DNA from: CAZWRV01 sp964636325
GTDB taxonomy: Bacteria; Verrucomicrobiota; Lentisphaeria; Victivallales; GWF2-50-93
Assembly: GCA_964636325.1 (NCBI GenBank)
Contig: CAZWRV010000026.1
Coordinates: 1-64,000 of the forward strand
Reading direction: 5' to 3'
DNA length: 64,000 bases
Shown here in pieces: positions 9,401-17,374 of the stretch (position 1 is its first letter; each line of letters begins with the position of its first letter). The notes beneath the pieces were generated by a model. That model saw only the letters and a list, made by a program, of their open reading frames with translations, was not told the DNA's origin and did not search any database. The translations under genes were made by a program, and so were the position numbers.

Positions 9401-9540
9401 GGTAGCTTGCGACTTCCAGGCGCAAAGGGCAAACTCTGCAGATGAGGAATGCCGTGTTCTGTATCTGCGCTCGCAGATCGCAAACTACTTTTTTCTCATC
9501 GACAAAACTGCGGCCTTCGCATATGGCCGCTCCTCTTAAC
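9401..9540. repeat. Intergenic repeat: GTAG...CTAC module plus GACAAAACTG module
   Basis: This repeat lies between the two InlB paralogues. Positions 9402-9488 match 38734-38822 closely in the constant parts: GGTAGCTTGCG, AAAGGGCAAACTCTGCA, GTGTTCTGT and GCAAACTACTTTT. Here the embedded hairpins differ (TTGCG with CGCAA; ATCTGCG with CGCAGAT). It continues into a CGACAAAACTGCGG module (about 9500-9535) related to the linkers at 66, 16650, 27860 and 45870. Confidence 0.75.
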
Positions 9541-9613
9541 TCGGGGATATTGATCGCGATCTTCGCCATGAACTTTGTCCTAAGCTACATTTCAATAATC
9601 AGGAAATCTGGAT

Positions 9614-12142
9614 TCAGTAGGTCTTGAACGGGAATGTTGCCCGTCCGACCTTGTTGTCTATCACGATGTTGTGAGGGACCGAGACCGGCGGATCGCCCTG
9701 GGTGTTTGCCCAGCCCCTCGGCCATTTCGCGGGCATGAGGACTTCGACAGCGCTTTCGGCGGTGACTATGTTCATGCAGCTTTTGCCGGCCGCCCCCTTG
9801 TAGTCAGAATACGAGTATGGCTTCTGAACCTTTAGTTTCAGCGACTTATACTGTTTTACGGTGACTCCGTCCTCCAGATATACGGGGTATTCCAGCCACA
9901 CCGACGGAGGCTTCTGGCCGAAGAAAACGCCCAAGATGAAGAATCTCTGGTTCAGGGTCGCATTGACAATGTCGGCGCCGGTCTCATTGACTATTCGGCT
10001 GATGAACGGCGCCTGGAGGATGACCTCTCCGGAATCGACGTTCTTGAGCTTGTTCCCTGCGGTGTCCTTGACCGTAACGTTCAGCGCGCTGCAGGCCAGC
10101 GGAGTGATGATACCTGAAGGAGGGAAGAGCGCGGCAAGGTTCTGCTGGCAAGTCAGGTTCTTCTGAAAGAGCTTGAGGTTGACAAGCGCAATGTTCTTTC
10201 CCCATGCGCAGTCAGCCTGCAGCGCATACGGCGGCTTGCTCGGGATCTTGTTCAAGACTTTGAGTCCGGCCTTCTTGCTGGTGGCGTAGATGGCGTTGAC
10301 GGTGGGCTTGGCTCTGAAGTCGTTGCCGACATATCCCGGGATTTCGGATGGGAGAAGCACAATGTATCTTCCATTCGCGACGTTGTTCTCGGGAATTGCG
10401 AAGTTCGCATTGATGGTCATATCGGCGACTACGTCTGTTATCGTTAGAGGGTTGTCCGTGCCGCTGTAGCTGCCGGTCCAGTTAATGAAAGTATAGCCGG
10501 GATTGGGGACGGCGGTGACAGCTGTGCAGTCGTCACCCGAGGCGACGGTCTGCGAAGTTGCTCCGAAAATCGTCCCGTTGGCGCCGGCGACAAAAGTCAC
10601 CGTGAAGAAACCGACAGGGTTAAGTTCGAAATTCGCGGTGATGTTCATATTGGCGGTTACGTCGGAGACGGTCAAGGGATTCTCCGTCCCGCTGTGGTCG
10701 CCGGTCCAGTTTGCGAAGCGGTATCCGGAATCAGGGACCGCAGTGACGGGCGAGCAGTTCGCGTGTTCGGCGACGAGCTGAGATGTCGTGCCGCTTAAGT
10801 ATCCGTTGGCGCCGGGAACGAAGTTTACGATATAGTTTCCCGGGGGAATCGCCGCGAAGTTCGCAATTATATTCATGTTGGTGGTGACGTTGGTGACGGT
10901 CAGGGGATTTTCGCTACCGGTGTAGCTGCCGGTCCAGCCGGCAAAGAAGTAGCCGGAATTCGGGACGGCAGTGACGGGAGAGCAGTCGCCGCCTGAAGCG
11001 ATTGTCTGGGGCGAGGTGCCGCTGATGGTTCCGTTCGATCCGGCGGTGAACGTCACGGTGTATGTTGCGGCCGCGAAATTCGCAGTGACCGTCATGTCGG
11101 CGACGACGTTGGTGACAGTGAGCGGATTGTCGCTCTCATGTCCGGGCGGGACATCGCCCGTCCAGTTGACGAACGCGTAGCCGCTGTCCGGAACTGCCGT
11201 CACTGCGGTGCAGTCGGCGCCGTCGGCGACGGTCTGGGAGGCTGTGCCGTTGATCGAACCGCCGGTTCCGGCGAGGAATGTGACGGTATGCGAGCCCGGT
11301 GGGACCGCCGAGAAGTTCGCGGTGATGTTCATGTCCGTGGTGACGTTGTGGATGGTGAGCGGATTGTCTGTTCCTGAATAATCCCCTGTCCAGTCGACGA
11401 ACTGATACCCGTTGTCCGGAACTGCCGTGACAGGGGCGCAATCGCTGCCCGATGTGACTGTCTGCGGCGTAGTTCCGGAGATCGATCCGTTCGCGCCGAC
11501 CGTGAAGGTCACAGTATAGGTCGTCGTGGCGGTGAAGAGCCAACCGTCGTTGTTGCCGGCATCGGTGCAGTTCGCTCCGGAGACGTCGATCACCGAACCG
11601 TTGACGTTGTCCGAGTCCTGGACGCTGAGGTATCCGAGCGTCCTGGTGCCGCGCGGATCGACTTCCCATCTCGCGCCGGATGTAGCGGAGCGGAGGGAGA
11701 GCAACTGGCCTGATGCGCCCTGAAGCGTCAGCGTTCCTAGGATAATTGTCCTGCCGGATGAACCCGTCCCAAAGGTGAGAGTATCCGCCGAAGTGACAGT
11801 CTTGCTGAGGCTCGGGAAGGAGTTGGAGCCGCTGATCGCCTGGCTGCTGCCATTAAGGTTGACGGTACCAGTGCTGTCGTTCGAAAAAGTCGTCCCCGAG
11901 ATCGCGCTGTTGTTGAAGTCGCCGTCCACAAACAAAGTTCCGTAAAGCTTGACCGTGCCGTGCGATGTTCCGTCGCTCTGGTTGATGAAGTCGCCGTATG
12001 TTCCGCCGCCAACACGCACTACCGTGTTAGAGCTGACGACGATTTTGGCTCCCCTGTTGACGAGCGTCGCTTGGGAGGCAGACGCGGCACAGAGCAGAGC
12101 CGCCGCAACCACGGTGACTCTTCTGCCGAGCAGATAACTCAT
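9614..12142 (-). CDS. Secreted InlB B-repeat protein, paralogue 2
   Basis: Secreted protein (842 aa) with a signal peptide (about 1-25, ending SASQA), a beta-rich N-terminal domain (26-205), five InlB-type B-repeats (about 209-588) and a C-terminal domain of about 250 residues shared with the downstream paralogue. The second repeat carries a small insertion (WTGDVPPGHESDNP) in the loop after WTGD. AGGAGG lies six bases before ATG 12142, a strong ribosome binding site. The two genes have the same orientation and are separated by 237 bp of repeat DNA. The repeat type also occurs once in the giant protease encoded at 17-27 kb, so all three probably act outside the cell. An adhesin or matrix role is inferred. 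Confidence 0.87.
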   Translation of the reverse strand: MSYLLGRRVTVVAAALLCAASASQATLVNRGAKIVVSSNTVVRVGGGTYGDFINQSDGTSHGTVKLYGTLFVDGDFNNSAISGTTFSNDSTGTVNLNGSSQAISGSNSFPSLSKTVTSADTLTFGTGSSGRTIILGTLTLQGASGQLLSLRSATSGARWEVDPRGTRTLGYLSVQDSDNVNGSVIDVSGANCTDAGNNDGWLFTATTTYTVTFTVGANGSISGTTPQTVTSGSDCAPVTAVPDNGYQFVDWTGDYSGTDNPLTIHNVTTDMNITANFSAVPPGSHTVTFLAGTGGSINGTASQTVADGADCTAVTAVPDSGYAFVNWTGDVPPGHESDNPLTVTNVVADMTVTANFAAATYTVTFTAGSNGTISGTSPQTIASGGDCSPVTAVPNSGYFFAGWTGSYTGSENPLTVTNVTTNMNIIANFAAIPPGNYIVNFVPGANGYLSGTTSQLVAEHANCSPVTAVPDSGYRFANWTGDHSGTENPLTVSDVTANMNITANFELNPVGFFTVTFVAGANGTIFGATSQTVASGDDCTAVTAVPNPGYTFINWTGSYSGTDNPLTITDVVADMTINANFAIPENNVANGRYIVLLPSEIPGYVGNDFRAKPTVNAIYATSKKAGLKVLNKIPSKPPYALQADCAWGKNIALVNLKLFQKNLTCQQNLAALFPPSGIITPLACSALNVTVKDTAGNKLKNVDSGEVILQAPFISRIVNETGADIVNATLNQRFFILGVFFGQKPPSVWLEYPVYLEDGVTVKQYKSLKLKVQKPYSYSDYKGAAGKSCMNIVTAESAVEVLMPAKWPRGWANTQGDPPVSVPHNIVIDNKVGRATFPFKTY

Positions 12143-12291
12143 TGCGTCCTCCTTGGATATTTATTTTTTATGCTTCGCATTATTCAATAAGCCGAACGCG
12201 ACTTCGACTGCAGTCGTCCGAGGGCGGCTGCGGCCGTGGAAAATAAATTGTTGAACCTTCCGCTACCTGCCGGTGATCATCCAAGACAAGC

Positions 12292-13566
12292 CTAGTAGAG
12301 GTTGTGGATCACTCCGGCGGCATCCTTATACACCAGCCTGCTTTGCGTCTTCGAATAATATATGCTGTTTTCAGGCGCGTCGCCATCCTCCGAGGAGACG
12401 GGCTGGATGAAACCCGATCCCGTTATCATCGTGGTTCCACCTATGCGCAGGTTGCCCTGCAGATAAGTGTCGGATACGTTGCTGCCCAGCGTGACAGTAT
12501 TGGAGCCGTTGCCCTTCGTGTCGCTTCCAATCACGGTTTCATTTATGTCACTGTCGGCTTTGACGTCCGCATTATACCCGACAAGCGTATTGTTTGTCCC
12601 GGTCTTCAAAGTGTAACCCGCACGGAAGCCGAGAGACGTGTTGGCGTCCCCTGTGCTATTGTATAGGGCTTGAAAGCCCAAAGCGCTGTTGAAGGCGGCT
12701 GTTTTGTTAAAGACGATGGCCTCATACCCAACTCCAGTATTCCCGAAGCCTGATGTATTGTTTGCCAAGGCGCCGGCGCCGACCGCCGTATTTTGATCGC
12801 CTCCACTATTATAGGAAAGAGTATTAAAGCCGAGGGCGGTATTGCCCATCCCTATCTTATTTGAAAATAAAGCATCCAACCCGAGCGCAGTGTTCATAAT
12901 TCCTTCATTGCCTGTATTATGTTCAATGTATTCTCCGCCATTTCCCACTATGAGATTTCCATAGCAGGTGCCTTTTCCGTAATTCAACACTTTTCCAGAG
13001 CCAAGGTAGAAAGAGCCCGAGTTCGCAACCGTAAGCGCTGTGAATGTCCCGGCCGCGGCCGTAGTGGCTCCGATTTCGGTTCCGTCCACAGCCCCCCCGG
13101 TGATCGCCACATTGCCTGCATCTTGGACGGCCATGGATTTCAATCCTAGGTTTGCTCTCGCATCAGTGTCGTTTGTTGCGCCCGTTCCTCCATTGGCTAC
13201 AGGCACAACGCCCTGAGCCGCTCCTATGAACTTCCACGAAGGCGTGGCCGTAGTGCTGGTATTGTAGTAAAACCCCTGCGTGCCGTCGGTCTGGTAGACG
13301 AGCAGCCCTTGGGCCGGTCCGCCGTTGAGATCCCCGGTCGCATTTATAAGCCCTCCGGGCTGCCCAGGCGTCGTTCTCTGTGCCTCTGTAATTCGCGGGA
13401 TCAACAGGCCCTTTCCATTGCCGGTTGCGGGGGATGCCACGTCAAGCATGGCATTGGCGTTCGGATTCGATCCGTCGGAGTTGATTCCGACGCTCTGGGG
13501 GTAAATTTTAGGCGCAGCGCCCACAAGAAGCCCGCCGACGCACACCAGCATCCAATACCTTTTCAT
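12292..13566 (-). CDS. Secreted tail-fibre-like / YadA-head-like repeat protein
   Basis: Secreted protein (424 aa) with a signal peptide (about 1-24). An N-terminal module with VGINSDG, ANAMLDV and GLLIPRITEAQR is typical of large secreted fibre proteins in Bacteroidota and PVC bacteria. A phage-tail-fibre-like motif, VANGGTGATNDTDARANLG, lies at 123-141. At about 225-335 there is a run of short NTALG-type repeats like the beta-roll of trimeric autotransporter heads, and a SGFIQPVSSED ending. GGAGG precedes ATG 13566. No membrane anchor is visible. It follows two InlB-repeat adhesin-like genes on the same strand and may form a trimeric fibre. Function is inferred from repeats only. Confidence 0.75.
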   Translation of the reverse strand: MKRYWMLVCVGGLLVGAAPKIYPQSVGINSDGSNPNANAMLDVASPATGNGKGLLIPRITEAQRTTPGQPGGLINATGDLNGGPAQGLLVYQTDGTQGFYYNTSTTATPSWKFIGAAQGVVPVANGGTGATNDTDARANLGLKSMAVQDAGNVAITGGAVDGTEIGATTAAAGTFTALTVANSGSFYLGSGKVLNYGKGTCYGNLIVGNGGEYIEHNTGNEGIMNTALGLDALFSNKIGMGNTALGFNTLSYNSGGDQNTAVGAGALANNTSGFGNTGVGYEAIVFNKTAAFNSALGFQALYNSTGDANTSLGFRAGYTLKTGTNNTLVGYNADVKADSDINETVIGSDTKGNGSNTVTLGSNVSDTYLQGNLRIGGTTMITGSGFIQPVSSEDGDAPENSIYYSKTQSRLVYKDAAGVIHNLY

Positions 13567-13617
13567 CCTGCCACCTCCAAAAATTTATTTTAACGCTTTT
13601 ATGCTTCGAATCCTGCC

Positions 13618-13757
13618 GAAACCTTTCGGCACCTCATGATCTCCGCCGGATCATCAGGCATCGATCGCGGCTTATAAAATTAACAAATCCATTATTGGAT
13701 TGACATTTGTAGCCACGGCTTTATGAGCCGTGAGCGCCTCATGCAATGAGGCGGCTA
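13618..13757. repeat. Paired intergenic hairpins with outer TAGCC/GGCTA arms
   Basis: The 249-bp gap between rsmE and the fibre gene contains a GCCGAAA/TTTCGGC hairpin near 13618. It also holds a twin-hairpin element: outer arms TAGCC (13710-13714) and GGCTA (13753-13757) enclose CACGGCT/AGCCGTG (13714-13732) and CGCCTCAT/ATGAGGCG (13735-13753). The loops (TTATG and GCA) are not complementary, unlike the other twin elements here. No gene is seen. Confidence 0.75.
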
Positions 13758-13815
13758 GATGCCAAGTTGTGTCAATTCTATTACAGGACTATTAGTAACC
13801 TTACACTGAAAGCAT

Positions 13816-14520
13816 TCACGTCCCCTCCCTGCAGACGGCGCCGGCGGCGAGGACTGCGAGTCCGGCGGCTGCGGCGGTTTCGGTCCGCAGGGTCCATCCG
13901 CCGATCTTAAGAGGGATGAATCCCTTTTCGAGCATCTGTGCGGACTCCTCGCCGGTGAATCCGCCTTCCGGGCCGACGAACCATGCCGCGGACTTGAGAG
14001 CCGGAATATGATTCTTGCCGGAAGCGGGCGACGTGTCTCCGAAAAAGCAAGTCATTCCGGAGTTCCGGGCCCTTGACGCGGCAGAAGCCAGCTCTTCGAC
14101 ATCGTTGAGGATGGGCAGATATGGATTCTGCGACTGCTTGCACGCCTCTACAAGGTGCCGCCGCCAGCGGTCCGGGGCCGTATCAGGCCTTGAGACCGAA
14201 TTCCGGCACAATATTGGAGTTATCGTCCTGACGCCGAGTTCGGTGCACTGGGCCAGGATCACGTCCATCCTTCCTCTTATGTGAGGCGGAGATACGAAAA
14301 GATGAAGCTCCGGGCATGGCTGCGGGAGGAGCCGCCTTCCCTCGATGAGGAGACCTGCGGACTTAACAAGCGCGGTAGCCACGGTCCCCGCGCCGTCGAT
14401 CAGCAAAACCTTGTCCCCTTCGCATTTCCTCAGAGATCCGAAGAGATGTTTGCGCTCCCGCTCTTCCAGCTCGACCGAGTATCCCGGCTCTTTTATTTCA
14501 GGGCAGAAGAAAGTCCGCAT
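13816..14520 (-). CDS. rsmE: 16S rRNA (uracil-1498-N3)-methyltransferase RsmE
   Basis: RsmE (234 aa) methylates N3 of U1498 in 16S rRNA using S-adenosylmethionine and belongs to the SPOUT knot methyltransferases. The N-terminal PUA-like half includes the HLFGSLR segment. The C-terminal knot carries the ELGVRTITPI stretch, the GPEGGFTGEE motif and the final LRTETAA element that forms the cofactor pocket. Length is typical. The start at ATG 14520 gives a normal N terminus (MRTFFCPE), although no strong ribosome binding site is visible. It diverges from the pyrophosphorylase gene across about 300 bp of repeats. Confidence 0.93.
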   Translation of the reverse strand: MRTFFCPEIKEPGYSVELEERERKHLFGSLRKCEGDKVLLIDGAGTVATALVKSAGLLIEGRRLLPQPCPELHLFVSPPHIRGRMDVILAQCTELGVRTITPILCRNSVSRPDTAPDRWRRHLVEACKQSQNPYLPILNDVEELASAASRARNSGMTCFFGDTSPASGKNHIPALKSAAWFVGPEGGFTGEESAQMLEKGFIPLKIGGWTLRTETAAAAGLAVLAAGAVCREGT

Positions 14521-14822
14521 GCGGATATCCGTTGTTTATCAAAATATACTGTCTGCGCTTATTTTTCGCAAAATGATTTTTATTATTCGGCAAGCCGGGG
14601 TATCTTATGGCGATGGAGGTGAATGCAAAACTGAGTTTTGCCGCGTTAGGTCGCGTTCCGCGTCCAATGCGGTCACGCGACATCCAAGGTGTCGGGTGTC
14701 AGGTTTCAGCAAATCTGGGATAAAGCAAGGGAGGGCAGCTTTTTCCTGCCGACACCTGAACACCGCCAATTGCAGGCTGTTGCAATTGGCTCGATCATCT
14801 CAATATAATCACCGGGGGCAAT
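14521..14822. repeat. Intergenic region with hairpins and GAGCCAATTGC repeat
   Basis: No gene is seen in these 302 bp. A nested hairpin spans 14650-14681: GTCGCG with CGCGAC outside, CCGC with GCGG inside. A perfect 9-bp inverted repeat, GCCAATTGC and GCAATTGGC, spans 14765-14790. Between them are GGTGTC and CACCTGAACACC words shared with the repeat family at 5395-5540 and 27757-27830. A promoter for the downstream gene could not be identified. Confidence 0.65.
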
Positions 14823-16241
14823 ATGGACGACAAGGCGTTCAAGCTGCTGAGGGCGTACGGCCAGCAGCATATTATTGACTTTCTGGAGGAACTCGACGCC
14901 GAGCACGCCGCCAATCTCAAACGGCAGATCGAGGAGATCGACTGGACTTCCATGAACCTGCTCATCAAGGACTTCGTCCTGAAACGTCCCGAGACTAAAA
15001 TTCCGTCGGACATCAGGCCGTCGCCCTTTTTCAAGGCGGAACCAGACGGCCTGGCCCAGTCGGAATACTACCACAAGGCATGGATGGAGGGCGCGAGGCT
15101 CATCCGCACCGGAAAGATCGCCCTGCTAACCGTCGCCGGCGGACAGGGAACGCGCCTCGGATTCGACGGACCGAAAGGCAAATTCCCGATAACCCCGGTC
15201 AAGAAGAAGACGCTGTTCCAGTATTTCGCGGAGAGGATAAGCCGCATCGCGAAGAAGCACGGGACCGAATTCAAGTGGCTTATAATGACCAGCCCCGCCA
15301 ACGACAAGGCCACGAGAAGCTATTTCGCAGAGAACCGATGGTTCGGGATGAAGCCCGGCAACGTCATATTCTTCGTCCAGGGCATGATGCCGGTGGTCGG
15401 GCTCGACGGCAGGATACTTCTTGAGACGACCTCGTCGCTGGCGCTGGCGCCCAACGGCCACGGCGGCACCCTTCTCGCGCTCAGGAAATGCGGCGTCATC
15501 GACCGCCTGAAGGCCGAGGGGATACAGCACATATCCTACTTCCAGGTCGACAACCCTCTTGTATGCCCTGCCGATCCCCTTTTCATCGGTCTTCACGCGC
15601 TGGAGAATTCGGAGATGAGCTCTCGCGCGCTGATAAAGACCGGCCCGCATGAGAAGCTCGGCAACTTCTGCATCGCCGACGGCAAGCCGGCGATCATAGA
15701 ATACAGCGACATGCCGGACGAACTGGCCGAGATGAAGGACGGGAAGGGCGAGCTGCTGTTCAAGGTAGGAAGCCCGGCCATACATGTCTTCAGCACCGCC
15801 TTCATCGACCGCCTGACCGCCGGAGGCAAGTTCAGCCTTCCGCTGCACCGCGCGGAGAAGAAAGTCCCGTTCATCGACAGGAGCGGAGAGCTGATCAGGC
15901 CTGACAGTCCGAACGCGGTCAAACTTGAGACGTTCATCTTCGACGCGCTCCCGATGGCCAGGAAGACAGTAATCCTCGAAGCCAAACGCGAGGAGGAGTT
16001 TTCCCCGGTCAAGAACCCTGACGGGGTAGATTCGGTGGAGAGCTGCCGGAGGATGCTTATGGAGCGGGATGTCCGCTGGCTCAAGGCGGCCGGAGTCCAG
16101 GTGCCTTCACGCGAAGATGGAAGCCCCGCCTGTACCATCGAGCTCTCCCCGCTGTCGTTCTGCGAGGCCGAAGACGTGGCCCAGCGGTTCAAGGCGAACA
16201 AGCCGTCCTTCGAGGCCGGAAAGGAATATTACATCCAATGA
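14823..16241 (+). CDS. UAP1-type UDP-N-acetylhexosamine pyrophosphorylase
   Basis: Cytoplasmic nucleotidyltransferase (472 aa) of the UDPGP family, closest in kind to eukaryotic UAP1/AGX. These enzymes make UDP-GlcNAc or UDP-GalNAc from UTP and the hexosamine 1-phosphate. The family signature, TVAGGQGTRLGFDGPKG, lies at 103-119. Further on are a QVDNPL segment (uridine and sugar binding), a KTGPHEKLGNF segment and a FIFDALP motif near the C terminus. Bacteria generally use the unrelated fusion enzyme GlmU, so this type is notable; UAP-like enzymes are known in some PVC bacteria. It fits with glmS further along in supplying amino sugar for the envelope. Overlaps the next gene by ATGA. Confidence 0.88.
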   Translation: MDDKAFKLLRAYGQQHIIDFLEELDAEHAANLKRQIEEIDWTSMNLLIKDFVLKRPETKIPSDIRPSPFFKAEPDGLAQSEYYHKAWMEGARLIRTGKIALLTVAGGQGTRLGFDGPKGKFPITPVKKKTLFQYFAERISRIAKKHGTEFKWLIMTSPANDKATRSYFAENRWFGMKPGNVIFFVQGMMPVVGLDGRILLETTSSLALAPNGHGGTLLALRKCGVIDRLKAEGIQHISYFQVDNPLVCPADPLFIGLHALENSEMSSRALIKTGPHEKLGNFCIADGKPAIIEYSDMPDELAEMKDGKGELLFKVGSPAIHVFSTAFIDRLTAGGKFSLPLHRAEKKVPFIDRSGELIRPDSPNAVKLETFIFDALPMARKTVILEAKREEEFSPVKNPDGVDSVESCRRMLMERDVRWLKAAGVQVPSREDGSPACTIELSPLSFCEAEDVAQRFKANKPSFEAGKEYYIQ

Positions 16242-16576
16242 ACAGGATCATAAAAGTCGCCACGGCAGACATCTGCGTCGATCCGAAGGACGCGGCGGCC
16301 ATGATCACGGCCGCCGCAAGGAGGAATCCGCCGATGAGGGCGACCGGGCTCTGCGAGACATCCAAGGACGTGCTGCTGGTATGCATGGAGGAGGCCGACG
16401 ACGCCGGCGGACTGGAATATGTCTTCGCCCCCTTCCCTTCGTCTGACGACGATGAGATGGCGGGGGAGATAAGCGCAAGATACCATGCGGGCTTCAGCAC
16501 GGTCGGCAGCTTCAGGATCAACGATTCTGCCTGGGGGCTCTTCGCCTATGCCAGGCCCGGCGGGAAGGCATGGTGA
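16238..16576 (+). CDS. Small protein of unknown function, coupled to the pyrophosphorylase
   Basis: A 112-aa soluble protein whose ATG overlaps the upstream stop codon (ATGA at 16238-16241), so translation is probably coupled to the UDP-sugar pyrophosphorylase. No family was recognised. It has an alanine- and methionine-rich N-terminal helix (KDAAAMITAAARR), a hydrophobic VLLVCMEE strand, an acidic SSDDDEM stretch and an aromatic C terminus. There is no signal peptide or membrane segment. Codon use resembles neighbouring genes, which together with the overlap makes it likely to be real. A regulatory or accessory role for the pyrophosphorylase is only a guess. Confidence 0.65.
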   Translation: MNRIIKVATADICVDPKDAAAMITAAARRNPPMRATGLCETSKDVLLVCMEEADDAGGLEYVFAPFPSSDDDEMAGEISARYHAGFSTVGSFRINDSAWGLFAYARPGGKAW

Positions 16577-16579
16577 ATG

Positions 16580-16603
16580 TCCAATCCGCCCAGGCGGACT
16601 GGA
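16580..16603 (+). terminator. Hairpin after the pyrophosphorylase operon
   Basis: TCCAATCCGCC pairs with GGCGGACTGGA across a very short loop, with one mismatch, directly after the 112-aa gene. There is no T tract, so factor-independent termination is uncertain. Confidence 0.35.
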
Positions 16604-16624
16604 AAACGATGGTCGAGCATCATA

Positions 16625-16735
16625 GGAGTGGCTGCCTCCGGTGACCGCAGTTTTGCCGGGGAGAAACTTGAATTGGCGCAGGTATTCTTGCCTGCGGAAT
16701 CGCAGACAGGAATGTCTGCGTTACTTGAGGCAAGT
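16625..16735. repeat. Inverted copy of the twin-hairpin element with its linker
   Basis: This is the family found at 1-180, in reverse orientation. Hairpin 16677-16696 (CGCAGGTA, TTCT, TGCCTGCG, one wobble) is followed by perfect hairpin 16701-16720 (CGCAGACA, GGAA, TGTCTGCG). The flanking words AACTTGAATT and TTACTTGAGG resemble the outer arms. The stretch before it, read on the minus strand, is the AAGTTTC...GGCAAAACTGCGG linker. Confidence 0.8.
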
Positions 16736-16761
16736 TTCAGAGCGGCCGTCCGGCGGCATGC

Positions 16762-17109
16762 TCATCCTTCCGTATTATCCTGCCGCCCGTCAGGTTTATC
16801 CTGCTGTTCTCCGGCCTTCTCCTGCTGCGCGGCGGCCTTTTTCTGCTGGAGCTCTTTTTCCTTCTCCTGCTGTTCGGCCTTCCTCTTCATGTACTGCTCC
16901 TGCTCGCGGTTTGGTATCCGGACGAGATAATAGACTATCGATCCGAGCAGGGGCACGAAGATGAGTATGAAAAGCCAGATGTTCTTTTCATCCCCAGCCG
17001 CAGTCTCCTTCGTGGCGCAGTCGTAGATAGTCCACATCCAGAACAGCAGAGCCAGCATGGTTCCGATGAGGATCAGATACGGCAGCGTCTTGAATATCAG
17101 AAGGTCCAT
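16762..17109 (-). CDS. Small PLDc_N-type membrane protein with charged tail
   Basis: A 115-aa inner-membrane protein. Two transmembrane segments lie at about 4-27 and 43-63, separated by the WTIYDCATKE loop. This arrangement and the LFILIFVPLLGSIVYYLVR segment match the phospholipase-D N-terminal (PLDc_N) domain that often stands alone as a small membrane protein. The last 50 residues are Gln-, Lys- and Glu-rich and probably form a cytoplasmic coiled coil or disordered tail. No ribosome binding site is evident before ATG 17109. The following 265 bp up to 17374 contain no convincing gene. Function unknown. Confidence 0.7.
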   Translation of the reverse strand: MDLLIFKTLPYLILIGTMLALLFWMWTIYDCATKETAAGDEKNIWLFILIFVPLLGSIVYYLVRIPNREQEQYMKRKAEQQEKEKELQQKKAAAQQEKAGEQQDKPDGRQDNTEG

Positions 17110-17374
17110 GTGTTAAATCGCTTTAATTCTTTGTTATAAGAATGAAAAGGATTTAAAGATACAATCGATTGTCTCCTTTGCAAGCAGGAGAAGAAGTCCG
17201 TCCGAAGAGAAAGTCATGTGGGACATCCTGATCCTTGGAATTTTAAAATGTGGCGAAACAGCGCCCCCTGGAAGGTGTTTCAGTTCAGATTTCCGGCTCC
17301 CCGCGCTGAAAAGCCGCAAGTGCATTCCCCACGGTTTTCAGCCACTTCATAAAGGTGGGCAAGGAAATCTGAAA

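Noticed and set aside
7640..11100. Regularly spaced GCGAAGTTCGCAGT words resembling a CRISPR array or regulatory repeats
   Set aside because: They fall at the same codons (ANFA ending) of InlB B-repeats in the two long genes, spaced by about 220 bp, so they are coding repeats.
12292..13566. Prophage remnant suggested by the tail-fibre-like motif
   Set aside because: The protein has a signal peptide, no phage structural, integrase or lysis genes are nearby, and neighbours are secreted repeat proteins.
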